From the NCBI GenBank assembly GCA_020024555.1, contig JAHHTQ010000039.1:1-16746 (forward strand): a DNA stretch of 16,746 bases. The letters run 5' to 3'. The notes under the pieces were generated by a model that worked only from the letters and a program-made list of their open reading frames with translations, had not been told where the DNA came from and ran no database searches. The stretch comes from Angelakisella sp. GTDB lineage: Bacteria; Bacillota; Clostridia; Oscillospirales; Ruminococcaceae. Positions 6,296 to 13,832 of this stretch are shown here, one piece after another; the first letter of the stretch is position 1; the number at the start of each line of letters is the position of its first letter. The translations under genes and the position numbers were made by a program.

Positions 6296-7627
6296 ATGAA
6301 AGTTGAAAATACTTTAATGACTGTCGGAAACATACAGTCAAAAATGGTAAAATTTGCAATTCCCATATTTTTCGGTAGCCTTTTCCAACAACTGTATAAT
6401 ATGGTTGACGCCATTGTTGTGGGTAATTATTTGGGACAGAACGCCCTTGCGGCAGTTACTTCTACCGGCTCACTGATTTTCTTGCTTGTTGGCTTTTTCG
6501 GAGGTATGTTTAGCGGCGCGGGAATTGTAATATCAAAATACTTTGGCGCAGAGGACAGTGAAAACACAAAAATATCGGTTGGTACTGCTGTCTCTTTCGG
6601 ATTTATCGCAGGTATGGTTTTAACCCTTATAGGCACACTGTTCACTCCATATATCCTAAAACTTATGGGCACACCGACGGAAGTATTTGCAGATGCAACA
6701 GATTATGTGCGTACATATTTTATGGGTATAATCTTTATTGCTTTATATAATACCGCAAGCGGTATTTTTCAGGCTATCGGCGACAGCAAACGCCCGCTTT
6801 ATTATCTTATAATTTCATCAATAGTAAATATCATTCTTGATATTATATTTGTTAAAGACTTTAATATGGGAGTAAAAGGCGCTGCGTTGGCAACAATTAT
6901 CGCTCAGGCAATAAGCACAATTCTTGCGTTTATAAGACTTAGCAGAGTAAATGCCGATTACAGAGTAACGCCTAAAATCATTTGTATTGACAGAGACAAA
7001 CTTTCGCAAATGTTGAGAATTGGGTTGCCCTCAGGCGTGCAAAACTCAGTTATAGCATTTGCGAACGTTGTCGTTCAGTCCAGTGTAAACGCCTTCGGCT
7101 CGGCGGCAATGGCAGGTTATGGCGCTTATGCAAAAATAGAAGGTTTTGCCTTTATTCCTATAAATGCTTTTACAAGCGCAATTACCACTTTCATTAGCCA
7201 AAACCTAGGCGCGCACAATACAGACAGGGCAAAAAAGGGCGCAAAATTCGGAATTATATTCTCCTGTGTCTTGGCTGAAATCATTGGCGTAGTCTTTGTT
7301 TTATTGGCTCCGCAACTTATCGGAATATTCGGTAATGATCCGAATATTATAGCTATCGGCGCAAGAAAAGCTTATATAAACGCCCTATTTTATTTTCTGT
7401 TATCCTACTCGCACTGTATAGCGAGCGTTTTGCGTGGCGCGGGTAAATCAAGCATTCCTATGTTTATAATGCTTGGTTGCTGGTGCATAATACGTGTTCT
7501 TTACATTAAAATCTTTACAGCAATTATACCGTCAATAGATGTTATATTTTGGGCGTATCCGTTAACTTGGTTTTTAAGCTCTGTCCTGTTTTGGTTCTAC
7601 TACAAAAAGTCGAATTGGTTGGAATAG
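6296..7627 (+). CDS. MATE-family multidrug/metabolite efflux transporter
   Basis: This is a 443-residue integral membrane protein of the MATE (MatE) family. These transporters export cationic drugs or metabolites in exchange for Na+ or H+ across the cytoplasmic membrane. The sequence shows about twelve hydrophobic segments in two related halves. Family-typical segments are a PIFFGSLFQQLYNMVDAIVVG start in the first helix pair (quoted in part as FQQLYNMVDAIVVG), GAGIVISKYFG, the SGIFQAIGDSKRPLYY loop after helix five, and the second-half counterpart ASVLRGAGKSS with a following Pro. The length is normal. An AAGAAGGGA site lies before the ATG, with its own promoter at 6220-6248. It ends six bases from the convergent phosphatase gene. 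It is a diverged paralogue of the MATE gene at 12908-11532. The substrate is not predictable. Confidence 0.93.
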   Translation: MKVENTLMTVGNIQSKMVKFAIPIFFGSLFQQLYNMVDAIVVGNYLGQNALAAVTSTGSLIFLLVGFFGGMFSGAGIVISKYFGAEDSENTKISVGTAVSFGFIAGMVLTLIGTLFTPYILKLMGTPTEVFADATDYVRTYFMGIIFIALYNTASGIFQAIGDSKRPLYYLIISSIVNIILDIIFVKDFNMGVKGAALATIIAQAISTILAFIRLSRVNADYRVTPKIICIDRDKLSQMLRIGLPSGVQNSVIAFANVVVQSSVNAFGSAAMAGYGAYAKIEGFAFIPINAFTSAITTFISQNLGAHNTDRAKKGAKFGIIFSCVLAEIIGVVFVLLAPQLIGIFGNDPNIIAIGARKAYINALFYFLLSYSHCIASVLRGAGKSSIPMFIMLGCWCIIRVLYIKIFTAIIPSIDVIFWAYPLTWFLSSVLFWFYYKKSNWLE

Positions 7628-7633
7628 CGTAGC

Positions 7634-8086
7634 TTATTTATCTAAATATTTTAAAAACTCTGCGCAACCCAATACAACATCTTTGTATGTAGTATTAAAA
7701 TCACCTGTATACCATGGGTCTGCAATATCTCTATCCATACCTGCAAATTCAAGCAAGGTATGGATTTTTTTATTTTTATCATCACCCACAATTCTTTTAA
7801 GATTACGGATATTGTTTAAATCCATACATATCAAATAATCATAGTATTCATAGTCTTTTTTTGTTACCTGTCTTGCCTCTCTTTTATGAAAAGGTATTCC
7901 CTTTTCCTTTAATACAGCCTTTGTGCCATAGTGTATGTCGTTTCCTATTTCTTCACGGCTGGTAGCGCATGAGGCTATTTCAAATTCACTGCCTATCCCT
8001 TTTTCGTTTACCATATATCTTAAAACAAACTCCGCCATAGGACTTCGGCAAATATTCCCGTGGCAAATCATTAAAACCTTTGTCAT
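7634..8086 (-). CDS. Low-molecular-weight protein-tyrosine phosphatase
   Basis: This 150-residue cytoplasmic phosphatase hydrolyses phosphotyrosine (or related phosphoesters) through a cysteinyl-phosphate intermediate. The signature loop CHGNICRSP gives the nucleophile Cys8 and the phosphate-binding Arg14. The general acid is Asp123 in the DPWYTGDF segment near the C-terminus. Tyr residues at 79-84 (the YEYYDY region) are typical of the substrate-binding wall. The length is normal for the family. An AAGGAG site stands before the ATG. It lies 15 bases after nadE on the same strand, so the two are likely one transcript. No tyrosine kinase or exopolysaccharide gene is nearby to indicate a partner. 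Confidence 0.93.
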   Translation of the reverse strand: MTKVLMICHGNICRSPMAEFVLRYMVNEKGIGSEFEIASCATSREEIGNDIHYGTKAVLKEKGIPFHKREARQVTKKDYEYYDYLICMDLNNIRNLKRIVGDDKNKKIHTLLEFAGMDRDIADPWYTGDFNTTYKDVVLGCAEFLKYLDK

Positions 8087-8101
8087 TTCTGTTTCTCCTT
8101 A

Positions 8102-8842
8102 TTAAATTTCAAAATTCGGTTTAAAACAATCCATTTTTTCAAGTTTAAACAGATTTTTTTCGTGTAGACTGTCTATTCTTGCTTTTTTCTCTGAATCCTC
8201 GCAAATACCTGTTCTTATATATTTATCAAGCATAGCATAAGTAAAACCTAAATTTTCTTCATCTGTCTTTCCGCATAATCCGTCAATAGGCACTTTGTCA
8301 ACAAGTACATCAGGCAAACCTAAAAATCTGCCTATTTCCTTTACTTCGGTAACAGTAAAATATGACAATGGACTAAAATCACCTACACTGTCACCATATC
8401 GTGTCGAATAGCCTACCCAATCCTCTGATAAATTGCAAGTATTCGCAACTCTGCCATTAACCGATTGAGAGACCGCATATAACATTGTCATTCTCAGTCT
8501 TGGCGACAAATTTACAACTGTCATATCGCTTATTTTATCAAAATGTTTATTTAATTGTTTTATTGTTGCGTTATACATATCTTCAATGTTTACAGTAATA
8601 CTCTTGATATCCAAACTCTTTACAAGTAACTCTGCCATATCAATATCGGCTTGCGCGCCTTTTGGCATTAATACTCCGATTACTCTGTCTTTACCCAGCG
8701 CCTTTACGCAAAGAGCCGCCACAACAGAACTGTCCTTACCACCGGATATTCCTACAACCGCATTGCAGTCCTTACCGTTTTTCTCAAACCATTCTTTTAT
8801 CCAACTTACAATTTCATTTGTCGCTTTTTCCGCATTAAACAT
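8102..8842 (-). CDS. nadE: NH3-dependent NAD+ synthetase
   Basis: This enzyme makes NAD+ from nicotinic acid adenine dinucleotide, ATP and ammonia, the last step of NAD biosynthesis. The PP-loop SGGKDSS (about residues 33-39) binds the ATP pyrophosphate. The NLSEDWVGYSTRYGDSVGDFSPL region (quoted here in part: NLSEDWVGYSTRYGDSVGD) forms the NaAD and ammonia site, and PIDGLCGKTDEENLG is the family's flexible loop. The 246-residue length and absence of a nitrilase domain mark the ammonia-only type. I place the start at 8842 because GGAGG (8856-8852) precedes that ATG by nine bases. The frame is open to an ATG at 8902, but those 20 codons overlap the terminator hairpin of the upstream operon. 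The phosphatase gene follows by 15 bases. Confidence 0.95.
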   Translation of the reverse strand: MFNAEKATNEIVSWIKEWFEKNGKDCNAVVGISGGKDSSVVAALCVKALGKDRVIGVLMPKGAQADIDMAELLVKSLDIKSITVNIEDMYNATIKQLNKHFDKISDMTVVNLSPRLRMTMLYAVSQSVNGRVANTCNLSEDWVGYSTRYGDSVGDFSPLSYFTVTEVKEIGRFLGLPDVLVDKVPIDGLCGKTDEENLGFTYAMLDKYIRTGICEDSEKKARIDSLHEKNLFKLEKMDCFKPNFEI

Positions 8843-8879
8843 TGTTTTATTCCTCCGTTTATTATATGTTATAATATTT

Positions 8880-8929
8880 TTAACAAAAGTCACATTAAAC
8901 AAGTATTATTCCTGTTCAATGTGACTTTT
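8880..8929 (-). terminator. Rho-independent terminator of the MATE2-ymfF-ymfH operon
   Basis: On the minus strand a 12-bp stem (8929-8918 with 8896-8885), extended by four more pairs after one mismatch, ends in TTTTGTT. It begins five bases after the ymfH stop codon. A T-run on the plus strand (8926-8930) may allow action in both directions. Confidence 0.75.
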
Positions 8930-8933
8930 TAGG

Positions 8934-10223
8934 TTACTTTTCACACTCTATTACTGATAGCACAGTACATTCTGTATTAAAATATTCTTTCAGTGAGTTC
9001 ATTATATCATCTATTTGTATTGTTTTAATAAATTCCAAAATATCAAAAATATTGTCTATATTATAAACCTGTCCACGCTTTAACATAGAAAGGACACCGG
9101 ATAAATTGGTAAAACGCAAAATAAAATCTGCATAAGTCATCTTTTTGATACATTCAAACAACTCTTTTTCCTCATCTGTAAAACCGTTTTTCACCGTATC
9201 GTTAATTTTTTCAGTTATCTCGCTATATATGGATTTATAATCACTGCTTTCTCCACCCAAGATAATAAAATTGAAATTCTTACCCTGTTCAACGTCAACA
9301 TACATTGAAGAATTTATATAATTCTTTTTACGGAAGATTTCATCTAGTTTTGATACGTTTCCGCAAAGTAATTCCGCTGTCATTTCGTTCAAAATTTCCT
9401 GTTTATAGGCATTAATTCCGCTGATTACTTTATTCTTAAAACCTATTTTGAACATAGGTTTACTTATCGGTTGTTTTTCACAAATATACCTGTCTTTTAC
9501 TTCAATGGGCTCATCATTGTATTTAACCTGAAAATTCGGCATAGGTACATCTGTCAGCATTTTATCGGCAGTTTGAAAAATTACGTTTTCATCAAAATTA
9601 CCTGTTACAAAAAGGGTTATGTTATGCAAATTATAAAAAGTTTTATAGCAGTCATATAACATTTGTGGCGTAATATTTTGTATAGACTCAACAGTACCGC
9701 CTATATCATCACGCATTTCGCTGTTATGATACATACATTTAAGTAGATTTTTTTGACATATCCATTCTGCGTCATTGTCATACATCAGCAATTCATTCGC
9801 TATAATATCCATTTCTTTTTCTACTGTCTTATCAGTAAAATATGAGGTAATTGTCTGTTCAAATAAAACTTCAAGCGCTTCTTTAAAGTTATCTGTGCAA
9901 GAAAAAGTGTATTCAGTATAATCATAAGATGTATAGGCATTTGCAAAAGCGCCAAATGCCGAATATTTATCAAACGTATCTCCTTCTTCGCTTTCAAACA
10001 TCTTGTGTTCAAGAAAGTGCGCTATACCCGCCGGTACTTCTTTATAAGTTTTACCGTTGTCCAGCGTATACTTTGTGTCAACCGAACCGTAATTTACGCT
10101 CAATCTCACAAATACGCCTGTATAATCAGGCATATTGCAAGTAACTATCTTTAATCCGGAAGAATGAACGGTTTGCTTGTAGGTAAGGTTTAAAATATCA
10201 CTGCTAACTATGTTATTTGACAT
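8934..10223 (-). CDS. ymfH: M16 zinc metallopeptidase, YmfH type (active partner)
   Basis: This 429-residue protein belongs to peptidase family M16 (pitrilysin/insulinase-like). It carries the inverted zinc motif HxxEH as HFLEH (His69, Glu72, His73), with downstream glutamates in EKEMDIIANEL (residues 136-146) supplying the third ligand. The C-terminal half is the second, non-catalytic M16 domain. The length and arrangement match Bacillus YmfH. In several Firmicutes the YmfF/YmfH pair is annotated as associated with elongation factor P modification; the exact substrate is not visible here. Its ATG lies inside the end of ymfF (11-base overlap), with a GGGAGGGA ribosome site, which implies translational coupling. 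The terminator at 8880-8929 ends the operon. Confidence 0.9.
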   Translation of the reverse strand: MSNNIVSSDILNLTYKQTVHSSGLKIVTCNMPDYTGVFVRLSVNYGSVDTKYTLDNGKTYKEVPAGIAHFLEHKMFESEEGDTFDKYSAFGAFANAYTSYDYTEYTFSCTDNFKEALEVLFEQTITSYFTDKTVEKEMDIIANELLMYDNDAEWICQKNLLKCMYHNSEMRDDIGGTVESIQNITPQMLYDCYKTFYNLHNITLFVTGNFDENVIFQTADKMLTDVPMPNFQVKYNDEPIEVKDRYICEKQPISKPMFKIGFKNKVISGINAYKQEILNEMTAELLCGNVSKLDEIFRKKNYINSSMYVDVEQGKNFNFIILGGESSDYKSIYSEITEKINDTVKNGFTDEEKELFECIKKMTYADFILRFTNLSGVLSMLKRGQVYNIDNIFDILEFIKTIQIDDIMNSLKEYFNTECTVLSVIECEK

Positions 10224-11508
10224 TTGAGTCCCTCCCCTTTAAAAAATATACACTTTGTAAATGCGTATTCTTGGCAACATTTACTATCTGTTCTTTTGTT
10301 ATACTGTTTACTATATCCATTTCCTGCTTAATAGTAATATAGTCATCTTCAAGTATTCGCATTAAGTACCAATTTTCTACTCCGCCAACACTGTCCGTCA
10401 TTCTTGAAAGAACACTGTTATAGGCAAGTTTAACACAATTAATATCATCTTCGCCAAACTCACCGTTTTGCATAGCTTGTAGCTCACGAAGTATTGATGT
10501 TTCAGCCTGCTCTTTGTTTTTTTCTTCTATTGCGGTATCCACAAAAATAACATTTGTCGCATTTTTGTAGCTTGCGCCGCAATAATAACAAAGACTCTCT
10601 TTTTCACGTACATTTTTAAATAACTTTGAATTCGGCATTCCACCAAATATCTTAGCCATAAAATTAGCCGCTTTTTTCGTTACATAATCTTTTTTAATAT
10701 CGCACACAAAGCCCATTGATAAATTAGCCTGAGTTATATTTTGTTCTTCCGTCTTTCTCTTTACATAACTGTATGGCACAGTTATTTCTTTCAGTTCTAC
10801 GCTTTGAGAATGTCGAACCTTACTTTCAAGTTTGTTTAAAATTGAGTTTTTGGCAATATCAGGACTGCCACTGCCTATAAACATAACTTCTATTTGCGCA
10901 GTGTCAATTATTTTTTTATAGCACTCATAGGCTGACTGCGGTGTTATATCTGCTATTTGTGAAAGTGAACCGTAAATGTCAATATTTACGTCTACATCTT
11001 CATAGACCATTCTTTTACACTGTCTTGACGCAAATAAAATCTTGTCGTTTATCTCGCTTTCAACCAATTCTTTTAAAACTTCTTTACCGACTTCTGTCTC
11101 TGTCTTATCAAATCCACCGTCACTAATCAGCGGATTGAAAATTAATTCCATAAGTAGCTCAACACAGTCTTCGGTAAGATTTTCATTGTTTATTGCAAAT
11201 CTGTCATCTAAATAATTCAGAAAAAATCCTATCATTTGACGGTTTTTGTATTGAAGTATATAGGAATCAATATCAGCGCCATATAAATTATAAAGTTCCT
11301 TTTGAACCAATGTATTGGTAGGATATTTTGCTGAACTCTTTTTTAATATTTCCGTAAGTACGGCGGTATTGGCTGTATTTTCTTTGTCTTCTTTAAATGA
11401 TAAATATATTGACAGTCTGTTAAACTTAAATTTATCATCTACATAATACGAAAAAAATGTATTGTCACATAATTTTTCACGAGTAAATTGTTTGTAATTT
11501 ATACTCAT
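10213..11508 (-). CDS. ymfF: M16-like peptidase homologue, YmfF type (inactive partner)
   Basis: This 431-residue M16-family protein lacks the HxxEH motif at the equivalent place, where the segment reads LTEILKKSSAKYP, so it should not bind catalytic zinc. Such proteins usually pair with an active M16 subunit, here the overlapping ymfH. The C-terminal substrate-binding half is kept, with an NSKLFKNVREKESLCYYCG segment containing the Arg/Tyr pair common in M16 C-domains. The ATG at 11508 is the only in-frame start near the GGAGG. The spacing of 14 bases is unusually long, and a stop codon lies directly before the ATG, so no longer start is possible. The MATE transporter gene ends 23 bases upstream on the same strand. 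Confidence 0.88.
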   Translation of the reverse strand: MSINYKQFTREKLCDNTFFSYYVDDKFKFNRLSIYLSFKEDKENTANTAVLTEILKKSSAKYPTNTLVQKELYNLYGADIDSYILQYKNRQMIGFFLNYLDDRFAINNENLTEDCVELLMELIFNPLISDGGFDKTETEVGKEVLKELVESEINDKILFASRQCKRMVYEDVDVNIDIYGSLSQIADITPQSAYECYKKIIDTAQIEVMFIGSGSPDIAKNSILNKLESKVRHSQSVELKEITVPYSYVKRKTEEQNITQANLSMGFVCDIKKDYVTKKAANFMAKIFGGMPNSKLFKNVREKESLCYYCGASYKNATNVIFVDTAIEEKNKEQAETSILRELQAMQNGEFGEDDINCVKLAYNSVLSRMTDSVGGVENWYLMRILEDDYITIKQEMDIVNSITKEQIVNVAKNTHLQSVYFLKGRDSNVK

Positions 11509-11531
11509 TTATATTTATTTTTCCTCCGATT

Positions 11532-12908
11532 TTATAATTTGTTTTTAATCCAACGTTCTCTTTTGTAATAAAACAAAAACATAATTGAAGTAATAGACCA
11601 CGTTATAGGGTAACTATAACAAACGGACTCTATTGTTCCAAAATACGGAACACCAAAATATATCCACAGTATACGTAGCACGCATACGCCGAATATTGTC
11701 ATAATTGTCGGAATTAACGTATCGCCTACTGCGCGAAGCACTCCTGACAGAATTTCAATTAAAATATATGCAATATAGAACGGAACTAAGATTTTAATTA
11801 TAACCAAGCCTATTTCTATAACTTCCGCATCTGATACAAACATTTTCATAAGCGGAATTGCAAAGAAATATATCCCCACACTCATAACAACTGTACAAAC
11901 AGCTACTATAACTGTACATATTGTAACACTCTTTTTCAATCTGTCAATTTTACCGGCACCGTAATTTTGACCGGCAAACGTAGTTATCGCTATACCAAAC
12001 GAGCTTACCATCGACCAGAATATTGCATCGATTTTTCCGTAAGCAGTCCATGCGGCAACCGTATTTGTTCCGAAAACATTTACCGCAGATTGTATTATTA
12101 TATTTGATACGGAATACAGTATCGACTGAAAACCGGCAGGTATGCCAATATAAAATATTTTTTTAAGCATTTTTCTTTCAAGAGACAGTTTCTTGAAAGA
12201 AAATCTGTAATCATACGGCAAATTGTAAAGTGAAAGTATGATGAGAACAGCGCTGGCAACCTGTGAAATAACAGTTGCATAGGCAACACCCTCAACTCCC
12301 ATATTAAACTTAACAACGAAAACTATATCAAGAACAATATTTACAATGCTGGATACGATAAGGAAATAGAGCGGTCTTTTTGTGTCTCCCATTGAACGCA
12401 AAATTGCAGAACCCATATTGTATATCAGATTAAATATCGTACCTGAATAATAAATTACCATATAGCGCACAGAAAGCTCCAATATATCTTCGGGAGTTCC
12501 CATAGCTACAAGCATAGGTCTCGCAGTTAATATCCCCACAACAGTAAGAAGCGCACTTGCAATTAATGATATGGTCATTGACAGTTGTATCGCTTTTTGG
12601 GTTCGCTCGGCATCTCCGCTGCCATAGTACTGGGAAATTATAACGCCCGCACCCGATGCCATACCCACAAAAAAGCCTATCAATAAATTGATAACAGTAG
12701 ACGCCGGCCCACCAACAGCGGCAAGAGCCTCTTTCCCCACATAGTTACCTACAATCAGCGCATCTATGGTATTATAGAATTGCTGAAAAATTGTGCCCAA
12801 AAATATGGGATAGAAAAGATTTAATATTTGAATGGCAATACTACCTTCCAAAATACTGTTTTTGGTAACTTCTCCTAAAACTTTATTCTTTTTCGTTAAG
12901 TTTAACAT
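11532..12908 (-). CDS. MATE-family efflux transporter, second copy
   Basis: This is a 458-residue integral membrane protein of the MATE family, with about twelve membrane segments in two homologous halves. Typical segments are FQQFYNTIDALIVGNYVG near the start, GAGVIISQYYGSGD, SAILRSMGDTKRPLYF and SGVLRAVGDTLIPTIMT, the last two being the matching loops of each half. It shares the plan of the MATE gene at 6296-7627 but differs in many positions, so the two are separate paralogues and not a recent duplication. AAGGGGGTG precedes the ATG, and a likely promoter lies at 12963-12991. It appears to be the first gene of an operon with ymfF and ymfH, which is an unexpected partnership. The substrate is unknown. 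Confidence 0.93.
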   Translation of the reverse strand: MLNLTKKNKVLGEVTKNSILEGSIAIQILNLFYPIFLGTIFQQFYNTIDALIVGNYVGKEALAAVGGPASTVINLLIGFFVGMASGAGVIISQYYGSGDAERTQKAIQLSMTISLIASALLTVVGILTARPMLVAMGTPEDILELSVRYMVIYYSGTIFNLIYNMGSAILRSMGDTKRPLYFLIVSSIVNIVLDIVFVVKFNMGVEGVAYATVISQVASAVLIILSLYNLPYDYRFSFKKLSLERKMLKKIFYIGIPAGFQSILYSVSNIIIQSAVNVFGTNTVAAWTAYGKIDAIFWSMVSSFGIAITTFAGQNYGAGKIDRLKKSVTICTVIVAVCTVVMSVGIYFFAIPLMKMFVSDAEVIEIGLVIIKILVPFYIAYILIEILSGVLRAVGDTLIPTIMTIFGVCVLRILWIYFGVPYFGTIESVCYSYPITWSITSIMFLFYYKRERWIKNKL

Positions 12909-12962
12909 TTTACACCCCCTTACGATAAAATTTTGTATACAGAAAAATATGCAAGCTACAAT

Positions 12963-12991
12963 ATTCTACCTTTTTTATAAATCAAAAGCAA
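12963..12991 (-). promoter_or_regulatory. Promoter of the MATE2-ymfF-ymfH operon
   Basis: On the minus strand, TTGCTT (12991-12986) and TAGAAT (12968-12963) lie 17 bases apart. The predicted start near 12956 gives a leader of about 48 bases. The -10 box is the same as that of gap. Confidence 0.45.
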
Positions 12992-13042
12992 TAGTTTTTT
13001 ATATTTTGATATAAAATTTTATAATAATTATTATTCGATTGA

Positions 13043-13483
13043 TTAAATATTATTCTTAATTTCTGCCGTATAAGTTAAAAGTTGTAAGACACTTTTAAAA
13101 CTAAATGTCTTACATATTTTATCTATATATACATCACCCTGCCATGTAGAATTACAGCGGGAATGAATATTGATTCTCGCTGTAAACAATTCGCCTTTTT
13201 TATCAAAAAAACTAAAATCAGGTTTATTTTTATTAACAGTAAATTCTTGATGTTCTTCTTCTTTACCTATAAATTTTCTCAACTGATTGCTTCTTTGCGT
13301 AAATCCGTTTTCATCAAGAAAAGTATCGATTTGAAGCAATAAATCGATTGTGGACTTAAATTTAACCGGTTTATCAAGATAGGCATTATACCATTCCCCG
13401 TATACCTCGCAATTATTTTTTCCGTTTATTAAAATTAAAAATACATTTGCATCTGTAAGTGTTGGCGTAGTAGTCTTGAACAT
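13043..13483 (-). CDS. Conserved-looking cytoplasmic protein, unknown function
   Basis: This is a 146-residue soluble protein that I cannot place in a named family. No signal peptide or membrane segment is seen. The N-terminal half carries DANVFLILINGKNN and CEVYGEWYNAYLDKPVKF. The centre, residues about 50-85, is helical with DLLLQIDTFLDENGF. The C-terminal part has an INIHSRCNSTWQGDVYI strand followed by a helix (FKSVLQLLTY). I chose the ATG at 13483 because AAGGAG (13495-13490) precedes it by six bases. The frame extends eight codons further to an ATG at 13507, but that lies at the predicted transcript start and lacks a ribosome site. The gene is monocistronic and flanked by divergent phoH. 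A palindrome covers its -10 box. Confidence 0.7.
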   Translation of the reverse strand: MFKTTTPTLTDANVFLILINGKNNCEVYGEWYNAYLDKPVKFKSTIDLLLQIDTFLDENGFTQRSNQLRKFIGKEEEHQEFTVNKNKPDFSFFDKKGELFTARINIHSRCNSTWQGDVYIDKICKTFSFKSVLQLLTYTAEIKNNI

Positions 13484-13508
13484 TTTTATCTCCTTATTTT
13501 TATTCAAT

Positions 13509-13526
13509 TACTATACATTTATAGTA
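13509..13526. promoter_or_regulatory. Palindrome over the -10 box of the 146-residue gene, possible operator
   Basis: TACTATA and TATAGTA form a perfect 7-bp inverted repeat with a four-base spacer. The left half (13509-13515) contains the -10 box, so a bound dimeric repressor would block transcription. No DNA-binding protein is encoded next to it, except possibly the unknown gene itself. Confidence 0.4.
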
Positions 13527-13539
13527 AAATAATTGTAAA
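13510..13539 (-). promoter_or_regulatory. Promoter of the 146-residue gene
   Basis: On the minus strand, TTTACA (13539-13534) and TATAGT (13515-13510) are 18 bases apart; each matches five of six consensus bases. The start near 13503 leaves a leader of about 20 bases holding the ribosome site. Confidence 0.55.
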
Positions 13540-13771
13540 TTTTTGTACAAAAGATATTGCAAAAATAATAATTTATGATAAAATATTATAGTTATTTTAA
13601 TCTGACTTTAATACTGCTTGCAATTATAAAAATTATATGACTTTTTTTTCAAAAAGTAAATATCAAAATATAATTATTGCAAAATTTTCAGATAAATTAT
13701 TGTATACAAAAAATATCATCAAAATTTTATTTTCATTTTTAAAAATTTTTGTTCTTTTTTTATATAATATG
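13540..13771. other. AT-rich intergenic region between divergent promoters
   Basis: No gene is supported here. The stretch is extremely AT-rich. It holds a small hairpin at 13640-13657 (ACTTTTT paired with AAAAAGT) and two copies of ATTGCAAAA at 13556 and 13676, exactly 120 bases apart. The copies are too short to be judged significant. Confidence 0.5.
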
Positions 13772-13780
13772 TGATATAAT
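13772..13780 (+). promoter_or_regulatory. Extended -10 promoter of phoH-ybeY-era
   Basis: TG-A-TATAAT (13772-13780) is a perfect extended -10 element; a second TATAAT lies at 13763-13768. No good -35 box is present, which extended -10 promoters tolerate. Transcription should start near 13787, about 46 bases before the apparent phoH start codon. Confidence 0.6.
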
Positions 13781-13832
13781 ATATGTAATTCTTGTATTTA
13801 TGTTTATTCTCTTAAAAATAGGAGGGCTTTTT

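Noticed and set aside
8843..8902. Longer nadE start at 8902
   Set aside because: The added 20 codons lie in the terminator hairpin and leader; GGAGG supports the ATG at 8842.
8586..8924. Plus-strand open frame of 112 codons opposite nadE
   Set aside because: It is antisense to the conserved PP-loop region of nadE and extends through the terminator; no ribosome site.
6296..12908. The two MATE genes as a recent duplication or a composite transposon
   Set aside because: The proteins are clearly diverged, lie in opposite orientation with different neighbours, and no terminal repeats or transposase were seen.
13484..13507. Longer start for the 146-residue gene at 13507
   Set aside because: AAGGAG lies within this extension and is correctly spaced for the ATG at 13483.
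13556..13684. Direct repeats ATTGCAAAA 120 bases apart
   Set aside because: Nine AT-rich bases repeated once in an extremely AT-rich region is expected by chance.
13749..13832. Longer phoH start at the ATG at 13749
   Set aside because: The extra codons are made of the promoter itself (TATAAT boxes) and precede the predicted transcript start.
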